Below are positions 1 through 10,644 of a stretch of 64,000 bases of DNA, piece after piece. A program made the translations under genes and the position numbers. This DNA is from Pseudevernia furfuracea. Lineage: Eukaryota; Ascomycota; Lecanoromycetes; Lecanorales; Parmeliaceae. The stretch lies in contig JAIUPT010000019.1 in the NCBI GenBank assembly GCA_022315425.1, positions 806,001 to 870,000 of the forward strand, given 5' to 3'. Under the pieces are notes generated by a model. It saw only the letters and a program-made list of their open reading frames with translations. It was not told the DNA's origin and did no database searches. The first letter of the stretch is position 1, and each line of letters begins with the position of its first letter.

Positions 1-1
1 C

Positions 2-385
2 AAGCAAGACAAGGACGAATACGTAATTACTCCGGATGAGACGGCCGGGAGGAGAGCACGAGCCTCATGCCAAGAGGCTCCTACAACGAGGTACTTTTGT
101 GAAGCTTGCAGAAAGAATGTGTGCATGGTAAGTCAGGAGGAGCATGAAGACTGGCACTTGGCGCGGGAAATTCACGCTAAAGAAAAGTCTTTTTCTCGAT
201 TGGAGGCTTCCGTCGCTCCATCCGATTCCCATAGGAGCGCATCATCCTCAGGGTCCAATAAAAAGAGGTCCGCCGTTAGCAAAGCAAGCAATAATAATAA
301 TGGCGCCATGCAAAGGAAGATGGAAAAGGGTCAAAGTCGTTTGGCTTTCGGCGCTTTTGGCAATAATAATACATCAAAGTATTAA
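2..385 (+). CDS. 3' end of probable DNA polymerase eta (Rad30-type), partial
   Basis: Only the last 127 codons are in the window. The frame is open from base 2 to a TAA at 383-385. The fragment holds a single C2H2 ubiquitin-binding zinc finger (UBZ): a YFCEAC start, then EHEDWHLA, giving C-x2-C ... H-x3-H. This spacing and the EH-x-D-[YW]-H-x-A core are those of the UBZ finger at the C-terminus of translesion polymerase eta, which binds ubiquitinated PCNA. After the finger comes a Ser/Lys/Asn-rich tail ending in QSRLAFGAFG, a poor match to a PCNA-interacting (PIP) box. The polymerase domain itself lies to the left of the window, so the assignment rests on the finger and its C-terminal position. 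Another UBZ protein is possible. Confidence 0.65.
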   Translation, partial: KQDKDEYVITPDETAGRRARASCQEAPTTRYFCEACRKNVCMVSQEEHEDWHLAREIHAKEKSFSRLEASVAPSDSHRSASSSGSNKKRSAVSKASNNNNGAMQRKMEKGQSRLAFGAFGNNNTSKY

Positions 386-2350
386 GCTCTGACTTTTTTT
401 TAACTTTTAAACTTTTTCTTTAGCTCCAGCGGCCATAAAACGGTTTGACATGGTGTGACAGTTCCCCACATTTTGTTGAGAATTACCCGAGATGTCACCA
501 ATGATTGATCAATCCATCCACTTGTTTTTCCTTTTCCTTTTTCCCACAAACCATCTGTCCGACAGTCCGACTTCATTAGCACACTCAGCTACCGCCCGAA
601 TAATGACAGTCCATCCTAGTCCATCACATCACACGCGCATTAGCGTACAGATCTGAGAGATACAACCCAGCTACAGGCGACGAGGAGAGTATCGAGAGCA
701 TGTACTCGAGTACTCATCTCGGCTGGATAGAGTGCCGCAAAGTGGAAATCCCCATTTCCCCCCCCATTCAGCACCAGGGTTGGCACATCTATCCCTGCAC
801 TCCAGCTAAACTGTCCAACCGACAGTCAGATGCATCTGAGCGTACTTGATCACCCCGATCTTACTGCCTTCATCATCTCGATGAGTCCGTGCTCTTCGGA
901 GATCATTGTCCGAACGAGATTCCGTCTCCGACGCACCGGGACATACTCACAACATGATGTTGTTCTTCATCATCTAGCCTCTTCGTGACTACCCATATCT
1001 GCACTCTTTCAGAAATCTGCCCCGTGTCGCTAGTTTTCCCCGCAGTCGTTGCTAGACTTGAAAGGCTTCGGTGGCTTACGGCATATCCCGATGTAAAACA
1101 TAGGGATTTTATATCTTTCTGTCTTATTGCTGTTATTGCGAAGATGCTTTTGCACAGATTGATTCCCTTTTTTTCCAGTTTCATTGCTATCATCTACCCC
1201 AAAGTCCCGAGCACATGGGATATCGCCCAAGTCTAAGCGACAGAACATCCTTATAGAATACTGAAGAGTCACAGGCATGACATGCGCCGGAAGTAGCACG
1301 GGTGCAATGGTGTGTCAGCGGTATCCAACCCTCGACAGCTTTTGATATTCAACGTAGATGTTGACTATCCCAAAAGTTGAAGTCGGCGACACACTTCAGT
1401 ATCCTTCCCGGTGCCAGTTTCAAGTCCCATTGCGGCAAGTTTGCCAGCAGGCAAGGTGTCAGAAAGCGACAGCTGAAGCGGTATCATCCCTTAAGGCATC
1501 AACAAGTTCATACCAATAAGGAGCCTTTTCTCTCTTTAGCGCTTGGACTGTAGTAGATGCTATTCCTAGATTCTTAGGGATGAGCTCCAATACCGACGTC
1601 AGAATGAAAAATCGAGCGCCTCAAATTGCAACGTGGGACTTGGACTTTTTCAACTCTCCATCAATGAGACTGGAAAGTTTTACGGGTTTTCCCACCAAAG
1701 TTTCCCTTTACTCATGGCTTTCGATTCATTCTCTTGTGAGGATCGTCCATTGCCATCCATTATATTCCGGTGCCAGAGCATGGTGTGGTCAAATCTATAT
1801 GCTCGTATGATACACGTCCATTCAATATACGGCAAATTTACGCTGATGACTTGATAATAGTTGCTCGATAGCCGAGGCAGGCTGCCATGTAGACGGAAAT
1901 TCGTCCAATGGTACGAATGCGAAGGCGACAATAGGTTGCACCTTCTCTTCAAGATCCAATCACGGCTGTTGTTGCTCACTATCCTGAGACTGGCGGCCAC
2001 ACGTCTATTAGCACAGCACGAAGCCAAATACTCGACCAACCTTCGACACTTGAGTCTCAACGCTCACATAGCTAGAGACGAGGCCTTGGCCTTCCTCCTC
2101 CTGCTTCTTGTCCTCGTTCTTCAAGCGCTCCACAATCTCCCAAGTTCGAAGAACCCAACATACTTGACCCGCAACCATCCAGCTTCGTCAAGTCAGACCA
2201 CCAAGACTTCAGCGATATCCTCGTCGCAGTCTAACAATAGTAGCGCTCTGCTGAAACCTGAATTTGAACGGATCCGCAACAAGCACACAATACTAGCATC
2301 GACAGGCTGCACAAGGGAATTTTGCCAATCAGGTCGAATGACCCACACAG
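386..2350. other. Intergenic region upstream of the NOS gene
   Basis: About 2 kb without a convincing gene. Open stretches on both strands are short, of biased composition and lack recognisable motifs. It must contain the terminator of the left-hand gene and the promoter/5' UTR of the nitric oxide synthase gene. A leucine/serine-rich open frame at 1861-2350 does not look like protein. Confidence 0.5.
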
Positions 2351-5300
2351 ATGAGCCAAGAGGTACGTATACACCGGAGGCCCGACCCCCTTATGATTGT
2401 CAGACAGGTTGTAACAGACGGTGTTCGAACATAATCCTTTTTCGCCCCTTCTTGACCCCATTAGGTACTGACTTCTCAACCTTCAACAGTGGGCGGAAAT
2501 CGTTCGCTTCAGGTAGTCGAGCAAGAAGCGGTAGATTTTCTACGAGTCCTCCGTGAGGAAGGTTTCTATGACAGCGAAGACGCATTCCAGAATCGCCTGA
2601 ACCAGGTGCAGCGAGAGATCCAAGCCGGTTCAGTCGAAGGTGTCGTACAAGAAGATCATTCGTACGCAAAGCTTGGTGGAATTTGGACACAGACGCAGGA
2701 AGAGCTCGAATTCGGTATTCGTCGAGCTTGGAGAAATGCAAGGAAGTGCATCATGCGATCCCATTGCGAGGAGCTTAAGCTTTGCGACCTGCGAGGGGTC
2801 ACTTCGAGCGCGGAAATGGTTACCGAATTGGTCAAAGGACTTTGCGATGCCTTCAATGGAGGTAATGTCCAGCCGACTGTCTTTGCATTTCCACCACGCA
2901 ACGTCAACGCTAGGGGACCAATGATCTGGAATCATCAAGTTCTCCAATTCGCTGGATACGAAACCGAGGGCGGTACGGTCCTGGGTGACCCAATGAGTGT
3001 TGAACTAACCAATGCAATGATCGATCTCGGGTGGCAGCCCCCTGAGCCCAAAGGCCGGTGGGATCTTTTACCGCTTGTTGCAATGGCAGAGGGTGACCGT
3101 CCAGCCATGATCGAGCTTCCTGCAGACCTTCGAAAGCTGGTCGATATTCGACATCCCAATTACAAACTCGAGTTTGAAAGGCTGGGCCTGAAATGGGTTG
3201 CTTTTCCAGCATTAACGAGGATGGGCTTTGATATTGGCGGAGTCCAGTATACTGCGGCACCTTGTAAGACACTTTTTTGGGTTACGTCTTCCTGTTTGAT
3301 ACTGCTTTTTGAGTCGCCAAACATGTTGGGAGCGAATTGCCCATTTCAGCATCCCTTTTGCTCCCCAAAATTGTCTTATTACTCAAAAAAAATTACGAAT
3401 GGGAATGCTGACTCCGAAATTTGCTAGTCATTGGCTGGTAAGTATATTCATCTATCTTTTTAGTCTCCTCGTAGCTCACAATACGAGGTTCATGGATGCC
3501 GAAATAGGGGTTCGTGACCTAGCCGACTCGTTCCGTTACAATGCACTTCCAGATATCATCGATGCCCTTGGGCTTACTCGCGATAAGCTGCATGGTAACA
3601 TCGAGGTCTTCGATGACCTTCCGGAGTATGAGAAGCTGTCAATGCTGGTATGTTGTTTTGGTTATAAAGGGGCTGCTACCGTGTCTGATCGTATGCTTCC
3701 TAGTCACGAGCCCAAGCGGAGTTGAATTACGCAGTTCATTGGTCCTTCGTTCAAGCCAACGTCAACATGACCGATACCCTCACTGCTTCAAAGAAGTGGT
3801 GTCGATACGATGATGATTTCAAGGAGAAGAATGGGTATAGACTTCCGGCCGATCCATATTGGCTGGCTCCGCCACAAGGTTCCATCGTTCCTCTTTGGCA
3901 TCGGGGTGGTGCTCCAAATTACCAGCCGAAGCCTATGATTTGCAAACACGTGCAAGACCCGATCAAGACTTGGAGAAGGGAGAAGTGGAAAGGGCATACT
4001 GGCGCCCAGATATTGAAACCCGTGGCCGTCGTCAAAGAACCGACTGAAATCGCGGCAGAGAAGAGGTCAGAGACAGTGACCTCGATCCATCAAACCGACA
4101 TGTTTCCTAGACGGAATAGCTTGCAACTGGTCCATACGACCCAGAAGGAAGTATATGAGCCGGAGAACGAGGTAGAAATAGTGCCCACGACTCAGCAGAC
4201 AGAGAGTCTTGTCCGACGGAATAGCATGCAGCTGTTCCAACGCACTCAGAAGGAAGGACAGTTGCCGGCAAATGGCAATAGGTCTGTTTCCATTTTCTTC
4301 TGCAGTGCTGGGACAATCGCAGAAAAGCTCGCCAATAAGCTCCACGGATGGGCGGAGAGACTTGTCAAAGATTCTGCTGATCTACAGCTGTGCTCTCGTT
4401 GCGAGCCCTTGAATAGCTTGAACGCCTCGGATCTCACCGCGGACAACATTCTCTTGTTGGTAGTGAGCTCCACCGGACAAGGTGAAATTCCATCGAATGG
4501 ACTCGGTCTCCTAGAGGTCTGCGAAAACCTTTTATCGAGACGACTCATGGATCGCCCCCAGGGTTTCAGGTTCGCCATTTTTGGCAACGGTGACAGTCGT
4601 TACTCTGCTACCTACAATGGGGCCGCAATAAAGATCAATGACCATCTGACGCAGGTTGGAGGTGTTCCATTGACTACTGGAATCTTCCAGGCAGATACGG
4701 CGGTGGAGCCGCTTCCATGGTCCGCTTTGAGATCCTGGTTGAACAAGTTACAGCCAAGCATTATTGATGAGCCCACCGAAAGCCTTGCAACGGCCGTCGT
4801 AAGATCGCCAACCGATGACAAGCGCACCGCCGTGTTCGTGAAGGTGACACCTTTGGTAGAGCTCGGAGAAAAGTACGAGGATTACCAGGACCGACTGCTC
4901 TCGACACTTGGCGAAGCTTCCCTGGTTGGCGCAAGCCCAGGGATTCACGAGGGGAAACGCAACTCGTTGCTCGTTAAAATTGACGTCGACAGCGATGTTC
5001 TCGAAGAGATGAGCTGTATACAGATCCTTCCATCAAATGCACCATCAAAGGTCAACCAAGCGCTTCGCTCGCTTTGCGTCAAAAGTTCTGACCGTGTGGA
5101 TCTGGGCTTGCGTTGCAAGAACCCGACGTACTTATCGTATCTGACAGACTACGTCGACCTTGAATTCCCGTTCTCGGATGCCGACTGTCTCGAGGCGGTA
5201 GAACTAGCGTCTCATGGAGGTCTGACCAAAGCATCCTTGAGCAAGATACCCGTCCAAACAGTCCTGGAGCGTCTCCACGGCAGCATAACCCGGATGAGCG

Positions 5301-5989
5301 ACGGCCGGAGATGCGAATTCCTCCGCGACATTTGTCAAGGCATGCCACTGCTGCACACGAGGACCTATTCCATCGCCTCGTCCCGGCACCACCCTCCGAG
5401 CCGCGACCGAGCCAACGTCCCCACCGGCCGCGAGGTCGACATCATGGTCAAAGTCCGCCCCGGCGGGCGTTTCAGCGACACCTTCATCCGAGACGCCACC
5501 GTGCCGGCCTCGCTGAAATACCGCATCGTCGACTCGCCGTCCGGCGCCACGGTGCGCAAGAACCACCGGAAGCCCTTCGTCATCGTCGCCACGGGCGCCG
5601 GCTTCGGCCCCGTGCGCTGTCTCCTCCAGTGGCGCGTCGGCATCGCGCGGGGGCGCCCGCCCCCGACCCAGGGGTCGGGGATCTCCCTGTTCCTCGGCCT
5701 CAAGCCGTCGGATGTGGCGTTGGTCGTCGACGTGTTGAACGAGGCCATGTCGGTCGGGCTCATCGATGTGCTGGATGTGGTCCCGAGCAACCCGGGGAAA
5801 CGGCGCGTGCACGACCGTCTCGGACTCTTTGCGCGGCACTTGAGGATCAAGTTGTTCGAGCGGGAGGGAATGGTCTTTGTTTGCACGAGCAAGGCCGCCG
5901 CGGCCGCTACGAAGAGCAGGTTTGAGAACGTTTTGGGCGGGCGTGTCGGGGAGATGCTGGGGGAGCGGTATGTAGAGGAGGTGTTTTAG
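2351..5989 (+). CDS. Nitric oxide synthase (fungal type), oxygenase plus reductase
   Basis: Spliced exons: 2351-2362, 2465-3263, 3428-3437, 3488-3647 and 3704-5989, giving 1088 aa in frame. The enzyme makes NO and citrulline from L-arginine using NADPH, FAD, FMN, haem and tetrahydrobiopterin. The oxygenase domain (about 40-450) has the haem-Cys signature AWRNARKC (Cys about 99), the GLKWVAFPAL block, the GGVQYTAAPF...W block and the catalytic Glu in FMDAEIGVRDL. The FMN domain (about 520-675) keeps SSTGQGEIP and FGNGDSRY, but its phosphate loop is degenerate (FFCSAGTIAEK). The FAD/NADPH part has RTYSIASS (about 881) and VATGAGFGPVR (about 956). The linker at the position of the animal calmodulin site carries two RRNS motifs 35 residues apart. 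The zinc-binding Cys pair of animal NOS is not seen. The 12-nt first exon (MSQE) is the least certain part; the rest is well supported by family homology across each junction. Confidence 0.9.
3428..3437 (+). other. 10-nt micro-exon of the NOS gene
   Basis: Flanked by CTAG and GTAAGT, this exon completes Phe and encodes Ile-Gly plus part of Trp, giving the F-x-G-W stretch next to the haem pocket. Without it the oxygenase core loses an invariant block and the frame shifts. The flanking introns are 3264-3427 (164 bp) and 3438-3487 (50 bp). Confidence 0.75.
4109..4255 (+). repeat. Internal duplication in the NOS linker (RRNS-x-QL...TQKE)
   Basis: Two copies of a 14-residue block lie 105 nt apart: RRNSLQLVHTTQKE (4109-4150) and RRNSMQLFQRTQKE (4214-4255). 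Each holds an Arg-Arg-x-Ser site of the protein kinase A consensus type. They sit between the oxygenase and FMN domains. Confidence 0.8.
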
Positions 5990-7913
5990 GGAGGGGGGGG
6001 GGGGGGCAAGGGGTTGAGAGGGGCGGGAGGTGATGTCGGTAGATTGCATTACTTCTATCTATTCATACTCATCCATCCAATTCTCCTAAACAAACTAGTC
6101 GCAGCCCTCCATCATTCTCCCTTTGGCCAGGGGCTATCAATCCCACAACACTGAACCTGAGAGGTAGCAGAGCGAAAAGAACTCTTGAAAAGCAGAGAGA
6201 AAGGGGCTTGGATGCTCGATTTTGATCGTTGATGGGCTCATGGTGCCTTGAAGCTGGGATCGCTTCGCACTTTGCCGTGCTTACCCTGACCCAAAAAAAA
6301 AGTGAGTGTAAACCACGAACCTTCTCTCGCAGCTGAACTCTCGGGCTGTGGCCATCCGGGGAGCACTTTCGCACGGCAGCGGAACCAGAGGTCAGGTCCA
6401 TGACCTACGAAAAAACCCAGTGGGGGGGGGGGATTTGTTTACCACATTCCCATGCGTCCACGGGACAAGGCAGTCGTTCTTATTGATTTCAAAGTCTAAT
6501 TTGCAAAAGAGAATCTCGACTGGTGCACAAGGAATTCTTGCTGGATATTATCCATGCGGGCCGCAGCAGAACAGTGCCAAAAAAAAATATAGTGGTTTCA
6601 GCAGCGAGGGACGGATCTCCCATGTGCTGCTATACTTGGATTGAACTACCGTTATTGATCATTCAACGGCCTACCTTCCTTCAGGTTCAGTGCTTACAAT
6701 CGTACAACTCTTGGAAGAGAGCAGCACTCAAGACTGCCACCCCTTCTGGCAGCCCCTGCTACAAATACGCCTTGACTGAGTCGGTCACCGCGACTCTTTG
6801 GGATCGAGCATCGGATGCCAGAGGTGCTTTGCTGGTGGCGGCACGCAGCTTCATGACCTAGTACACCGTCGAGCCCACTTAGCTCGGTTGTCCACTTTTC
6901 TGGCGTACCCTCAACTGAATTAGTGGAGTCGTCCGGGAAGAGGAAGTGGGCATCAATCAGACTCAAGCGGCATTCCGGCGATGCTCGCCGTTTCATGCCA
7001 TCTTGGAGGCGTCGCACTCGAGATGTTTGAAGGGATCTGCCCGCGGACGGCATCGGTAGCGGCTGGTTGGACGAAATTCAGAGCGATGGACACGGGCATG
7101 ACTCTGGCTCGCCATCTGTCTGACCTCGATCTGTTTCTTCATGAGGTCCGTCGCCATTGAGCATGCATCACTCTGCTTTCAACATGCCGCGACAGCTCGG
7201 CACCTACTTCCGACGCCGATTTGCGGAACGGGCAGCTTTGCATACTATTCAGACAATAATGAGAGACAGCCCTGCATGGTATTTTAGCACGAGGCACTCT
7301 GGAAGGGCGGGAGGCATCGTCATCCTTGTGGAATTTCCGGACCAGATTCTAAGGCCGTGGAGAAGGCTTCCTATACGATAGAATCGTTTCAGCAGTCTTA
7401 CCTCATCCTGTGGCTTTTAACGGTTGCTGGCATTGTGATTAGATGTTGATCCTTGTAAGCTGCAAATCTATTGGTCCACGCCCGGATTCTCATGCAGGTA
7501 CTTCCGACTGCATTGCACTCATCCCCGAAAAAAAAATGATGGGTCAAATCTTTGTAAAATCTATCATATGCGAATCTCCGCCTTAGTAGAATCTCTCTCC
7601 TTTTGGCACAATCGCCATGTCGAGTAACGCAGGTACTAATTGTTGCTTTCAACAGTTATGGCGGTAATTCACATGTGATTTCATGCCCGTTTCCTGTAAA
7701 ATTGTTCATCCTAGCGTCTCCGCGTTGAAGCCCAACAGCGAATTTTCTTTGATATGTTCTCTTCTTCTGCGCGAGTCAACACCATGACTTCGTGCCTCTG
7801 TACCCTGTCAGACGTGTGTGTCCTCTTGTCCATCCTGAAGAGTATCCAGTCGGGCACCCTTGCTTAGCTTCCTAATCTTTTGCTTCTTCCATCGGCAGCG
7901 ATATATTGTAACG
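5990..7913. other. Intergenic region between NOS and the GT/phosphatase gene
   Basis: About 1.9 kb with no gene recognised. There are two G-runs, a 14-G run at 5993-6006 just after the NOS stop and an 11-G run at 6422-6432, and several short poly-A tracts. The right part must hold the promoter and 5' UTR of the gene starting at 7914. Confidence 0.5.
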
Positions 7914-9878
7914 ATGGGTTCGTACGGTGACCCCGACCTCCAAGATTGGCTCGAGTCCCATCGATACCACCACACAGACTTCTCCGTGCCTCTCCTCGCA
8001 TCTGCTGTCACGGCCAGAAATCTGAAGGTCGTTGTTGTAATTCCTGCCCGCGAGGTTGCAAATACTATCGCGGGCATTATCCTAGAGACAATCAACCCCT
8101 TGAAATTTGCAGGAATCGTCTCTTCTATCATCGCCGTCGACAACAAATCCGTCGATAACACAGGCGCTGTTGCAGCCGCTCATGGCGCCTCTGTTCTCCA
8201 GCGAGCGGAAATCGCCTCCGAGCTGGGTCCTTCGCAGGGAAAAGGCGATGCCATGTGGCGCGCTTTACAAGTCACAGATGGCGATATCGTGGCTTTCTTG
8301 GATGGAGACACTGCGGATCCGAGTCCAGCACACTTGCTAGGTATCCTGGGACCTTTAATCATGGATGAGAATATCCAGATGGTCAGGGGCTGCTTCGACC
8401 GCCCTTTCAAACAACCCAATGGCGAGTACCGCCCACACGAAGGCGGCCGTGTGAACGAGCTTGTGGCGAGACCGCTGCTGAATATCCATTTCCCACAACT
8501 TGCAGGATTTCGGCAGCCGCTGGCGGGGGAATTTGCAGCACGTCGATCTTTGCTGGTGAAGCTGCACTTTCCAGTTGGGTACGGAGTCGAGATTGGTACA
8601 CTGATTGATACATGGCGGATGGTGGGTCTGGAGGGCTTGGCGGAGGTGGACTTGGGGACAAGGCAGAGTGAGCCTGTCGAGCAAACATGCTATTTTCAAT
8701 GCTGATCTTCAGTGACAGATAACCATAAACCGCTCAGAGAATTGGGGATGCTGGCCTTCGCGGTGACCAGTACGCTTGAGAGAAGATTAGGACGCGGGAG
8801 TGGGTGTGAAGGCAAGATGTGGTTGCCCTGGGAAGGAGGATACAAGGATGTTCCAAGCGTGGAGAGGCTACCGGTGACGGAGTACCTGAGGCATTCGGGC
8901 AGAGTATGTGACCAACCCGAAGGATAGTAGGATGACTGACGCCGATGATGTAGATGACTCCTCCGCTTGACGCTATGCACGACTGGCAACATCCATCTTT
9001 CATCAACATCGAAGGTGTCAAAAATCTCCGTGACATTGGCGCCTATCCTGTCTCATGCGGTGTCTCTGTACGCCGCAAGTTGGTGTATCGGAGTGGATAT
9101 TTGGATGATTTGACTGAAGGAGGTCAACTACAGATCCAGAAATTGGGCATCAAGAAGATTTTCGATCTGCGGAGCTTCTTGGAAGTCGGCCGGTCGAAGA
9201 AAGACAATGGTCAGTACGAACGGTGGTTAGCATCGACCGATGGACCAGAGAGAATCGTGGTTCCTGTTTTCCGCGACGAGGATTTTGCCCCAGAAGCTCT
9301 GGCAGTACGATTCAAGAACTATGCCAGCAAAGGCACCGAGGCAAGATCTTTTTCTTGGATAGAATCACGGAGACTGACTTCCGCAGGGTTTTGAGAAGGC
9401 CTATCATTCCACCCTTCTCAACTCTGGACCGGCCGTCAAAGCGATACTTGGTCATCTTAGCAGCGCCTCTCCCACGCCCATTCTTATTAATTGCACGGCA
9501 GGCAAAGATCGCACTGGTGTCCTCATCATGATCATTCTGCTCCTAGCCGGCTGCTCCGCTCAGGTAGTGGGCGAAGAGTACCATTTGAGCGAGCAAGGAT
9601 TGGGGCCAGCTTGGAAGGCCGAAGCTGTCAGTCGGTTGTTGAGACATCCAGTCTTCAAAGGATCTGATCGTCATGATATTCTCAGGATGGTGGGTGCCAG
9701 GGAGGCTGTTATGAGGGCTGTGGTAATGATGGTAGAAAAACAGTGGGGTGGTGTAGAGGGTTTCTTACGCAAAGTGATTGGGGTAGACGAGGGTACAATG
9801 GAGCGGTCCAAGTACAATCTTAGAGACGCCGATGGATCAGGATCATGGCTGTTGGTTCCAAGGCCTGGGACACCTTAG
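7914..9878 (+). CDS. Glucosyl-3-phosphoglycerate synthase-like GT81 fused to Cys-based phosphatase
   Basis: Exons 7914-8667, 8713-8903, 8954-9340 and 9387-9878 give 607 aa. Residues 1-315 match GpgS (GT81): DLQDWL start, VVIPAREV, SQGKGDAMWRAL, DGD metal motif (about 130-132), GGRVNELVARPLL, QPLAGEF, GYGVEIGTLIDT and DLGTRQ. GpgS transfers glucose from an NDP-sugar to 3-phosphoglycerate. Residues about 316-607 are a Y_phosphatase3-type domain: VKNLRDIG, LVYRSG, IFDLRS and the P-loop CTAGKDRTG (Cys about 480, Arg about 486). The join is an intron (8904-8953) with a GTATGT donor, a CTGAC branch point and a TAG acceptor; read unspliced, two genes would be only 26 bp apart. Inference: the phosphatase removes the phosphate made by the synthase, yielding glucosylglycerate in the cytosol. 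The sugar and the phosphatase substrate are not proven. Confidence 0.82.
9341..9386 (+). other. GC-AG intron in the phosphatase half
   Basis: The junction GAG|GCAAGA ... GACTGAC ... CGCAG|GGT joins two well-conserved phosphatase segments in phase 0. No GT donor nearby would keep the frame, so a GC-AG intron of 46 bp is the simplest reading. Confidence 0.7.
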
Positions 9879-10644
9879 ACTTGACCTTGGTGCTACGGCT
9901 TCGAATGATGCGCCCAATTGTTTGAGACTCTCTGTGGAATAATTACTTAGCTAGTCCACGTTTTGAGACGCCTAACGGTTATGTTTGATCCACGACAAAC
10001 TCGAATTTTCAGTGACTCTGATCTATGTAGTGATATCCCAAGGGTTTTCTCCCGGTACAGATGCGGCCTATGGGAGGGACAGTCACTTCGCTATCCCATC
10101 TCTGGTGTTGATATGAACATTTCTGGCTTTATTGTACTGAGGTCGGCGCTAACATGTCTGGAAGTAGCAGAGGACCTTCGGCGTTGCTTTTAATCTTCTA
10201 CCATAGTGCATCGCAGAGCGCTCTGTTCTCGGCGTTCGGGGAAGCTTTGCGCCGTACGAGTACTAGTAGCCAAGGTAGCTTTAAATGAGTTTTGGTAGTG
10301 GTTGAGGAAAACTGTGGTGATGAGAACTACGATTGAGACCCATGATAGTTGGGGGGAAAGTGTATTCGTATACATATTCATAGATCATCATCTGTCTGCC
10401 CAGCTAGATCATTAGCTGGTATCCAAGTTCTTAGTTCGCAAGATAGAGCAAGCTATGTAAAAGAAAAAGAAAGCCTAGAGACACCATTGCCATGCCATCT
10501 AAAACATTCATCTCTGTCATCTCTCATCCGTCATCTCATCACTGATCATTGATCATTCCTATGTGCTCATGCCAATGCTCTGCTCTGCTTAGATATCCCC
10601 TTGCTTCGGTATGCAACCTTATCCACCGATAGCCAGCCTGCGTA
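9879..10644. other. Convergent intergenic region
   Basis: About 770 bp between two genes that converge. It must hold both terminators. No further gene is seen. Confidence 0.5.

Noticed and set aside
1861..2556. A 231-codon plus-strand open frame before NOS
   Set aside because: Leucine/serine-rich, no motif, and its last part overlaps the start of NOS in another frame.
5204..6049. A 281-codon minus-strand open frame opposite the NOS reductase
   Set aside because: It is a by-product of the high GC3 of the NOS 3' end; its composition is Arg/Ala/Gly-rich with no motif.
8928..8954. Reading the GT and the phosphatase as two separate genes
   Set aside because: Only 26 bp would separate stop and start, and a textbook intron joins the two frames in phase.
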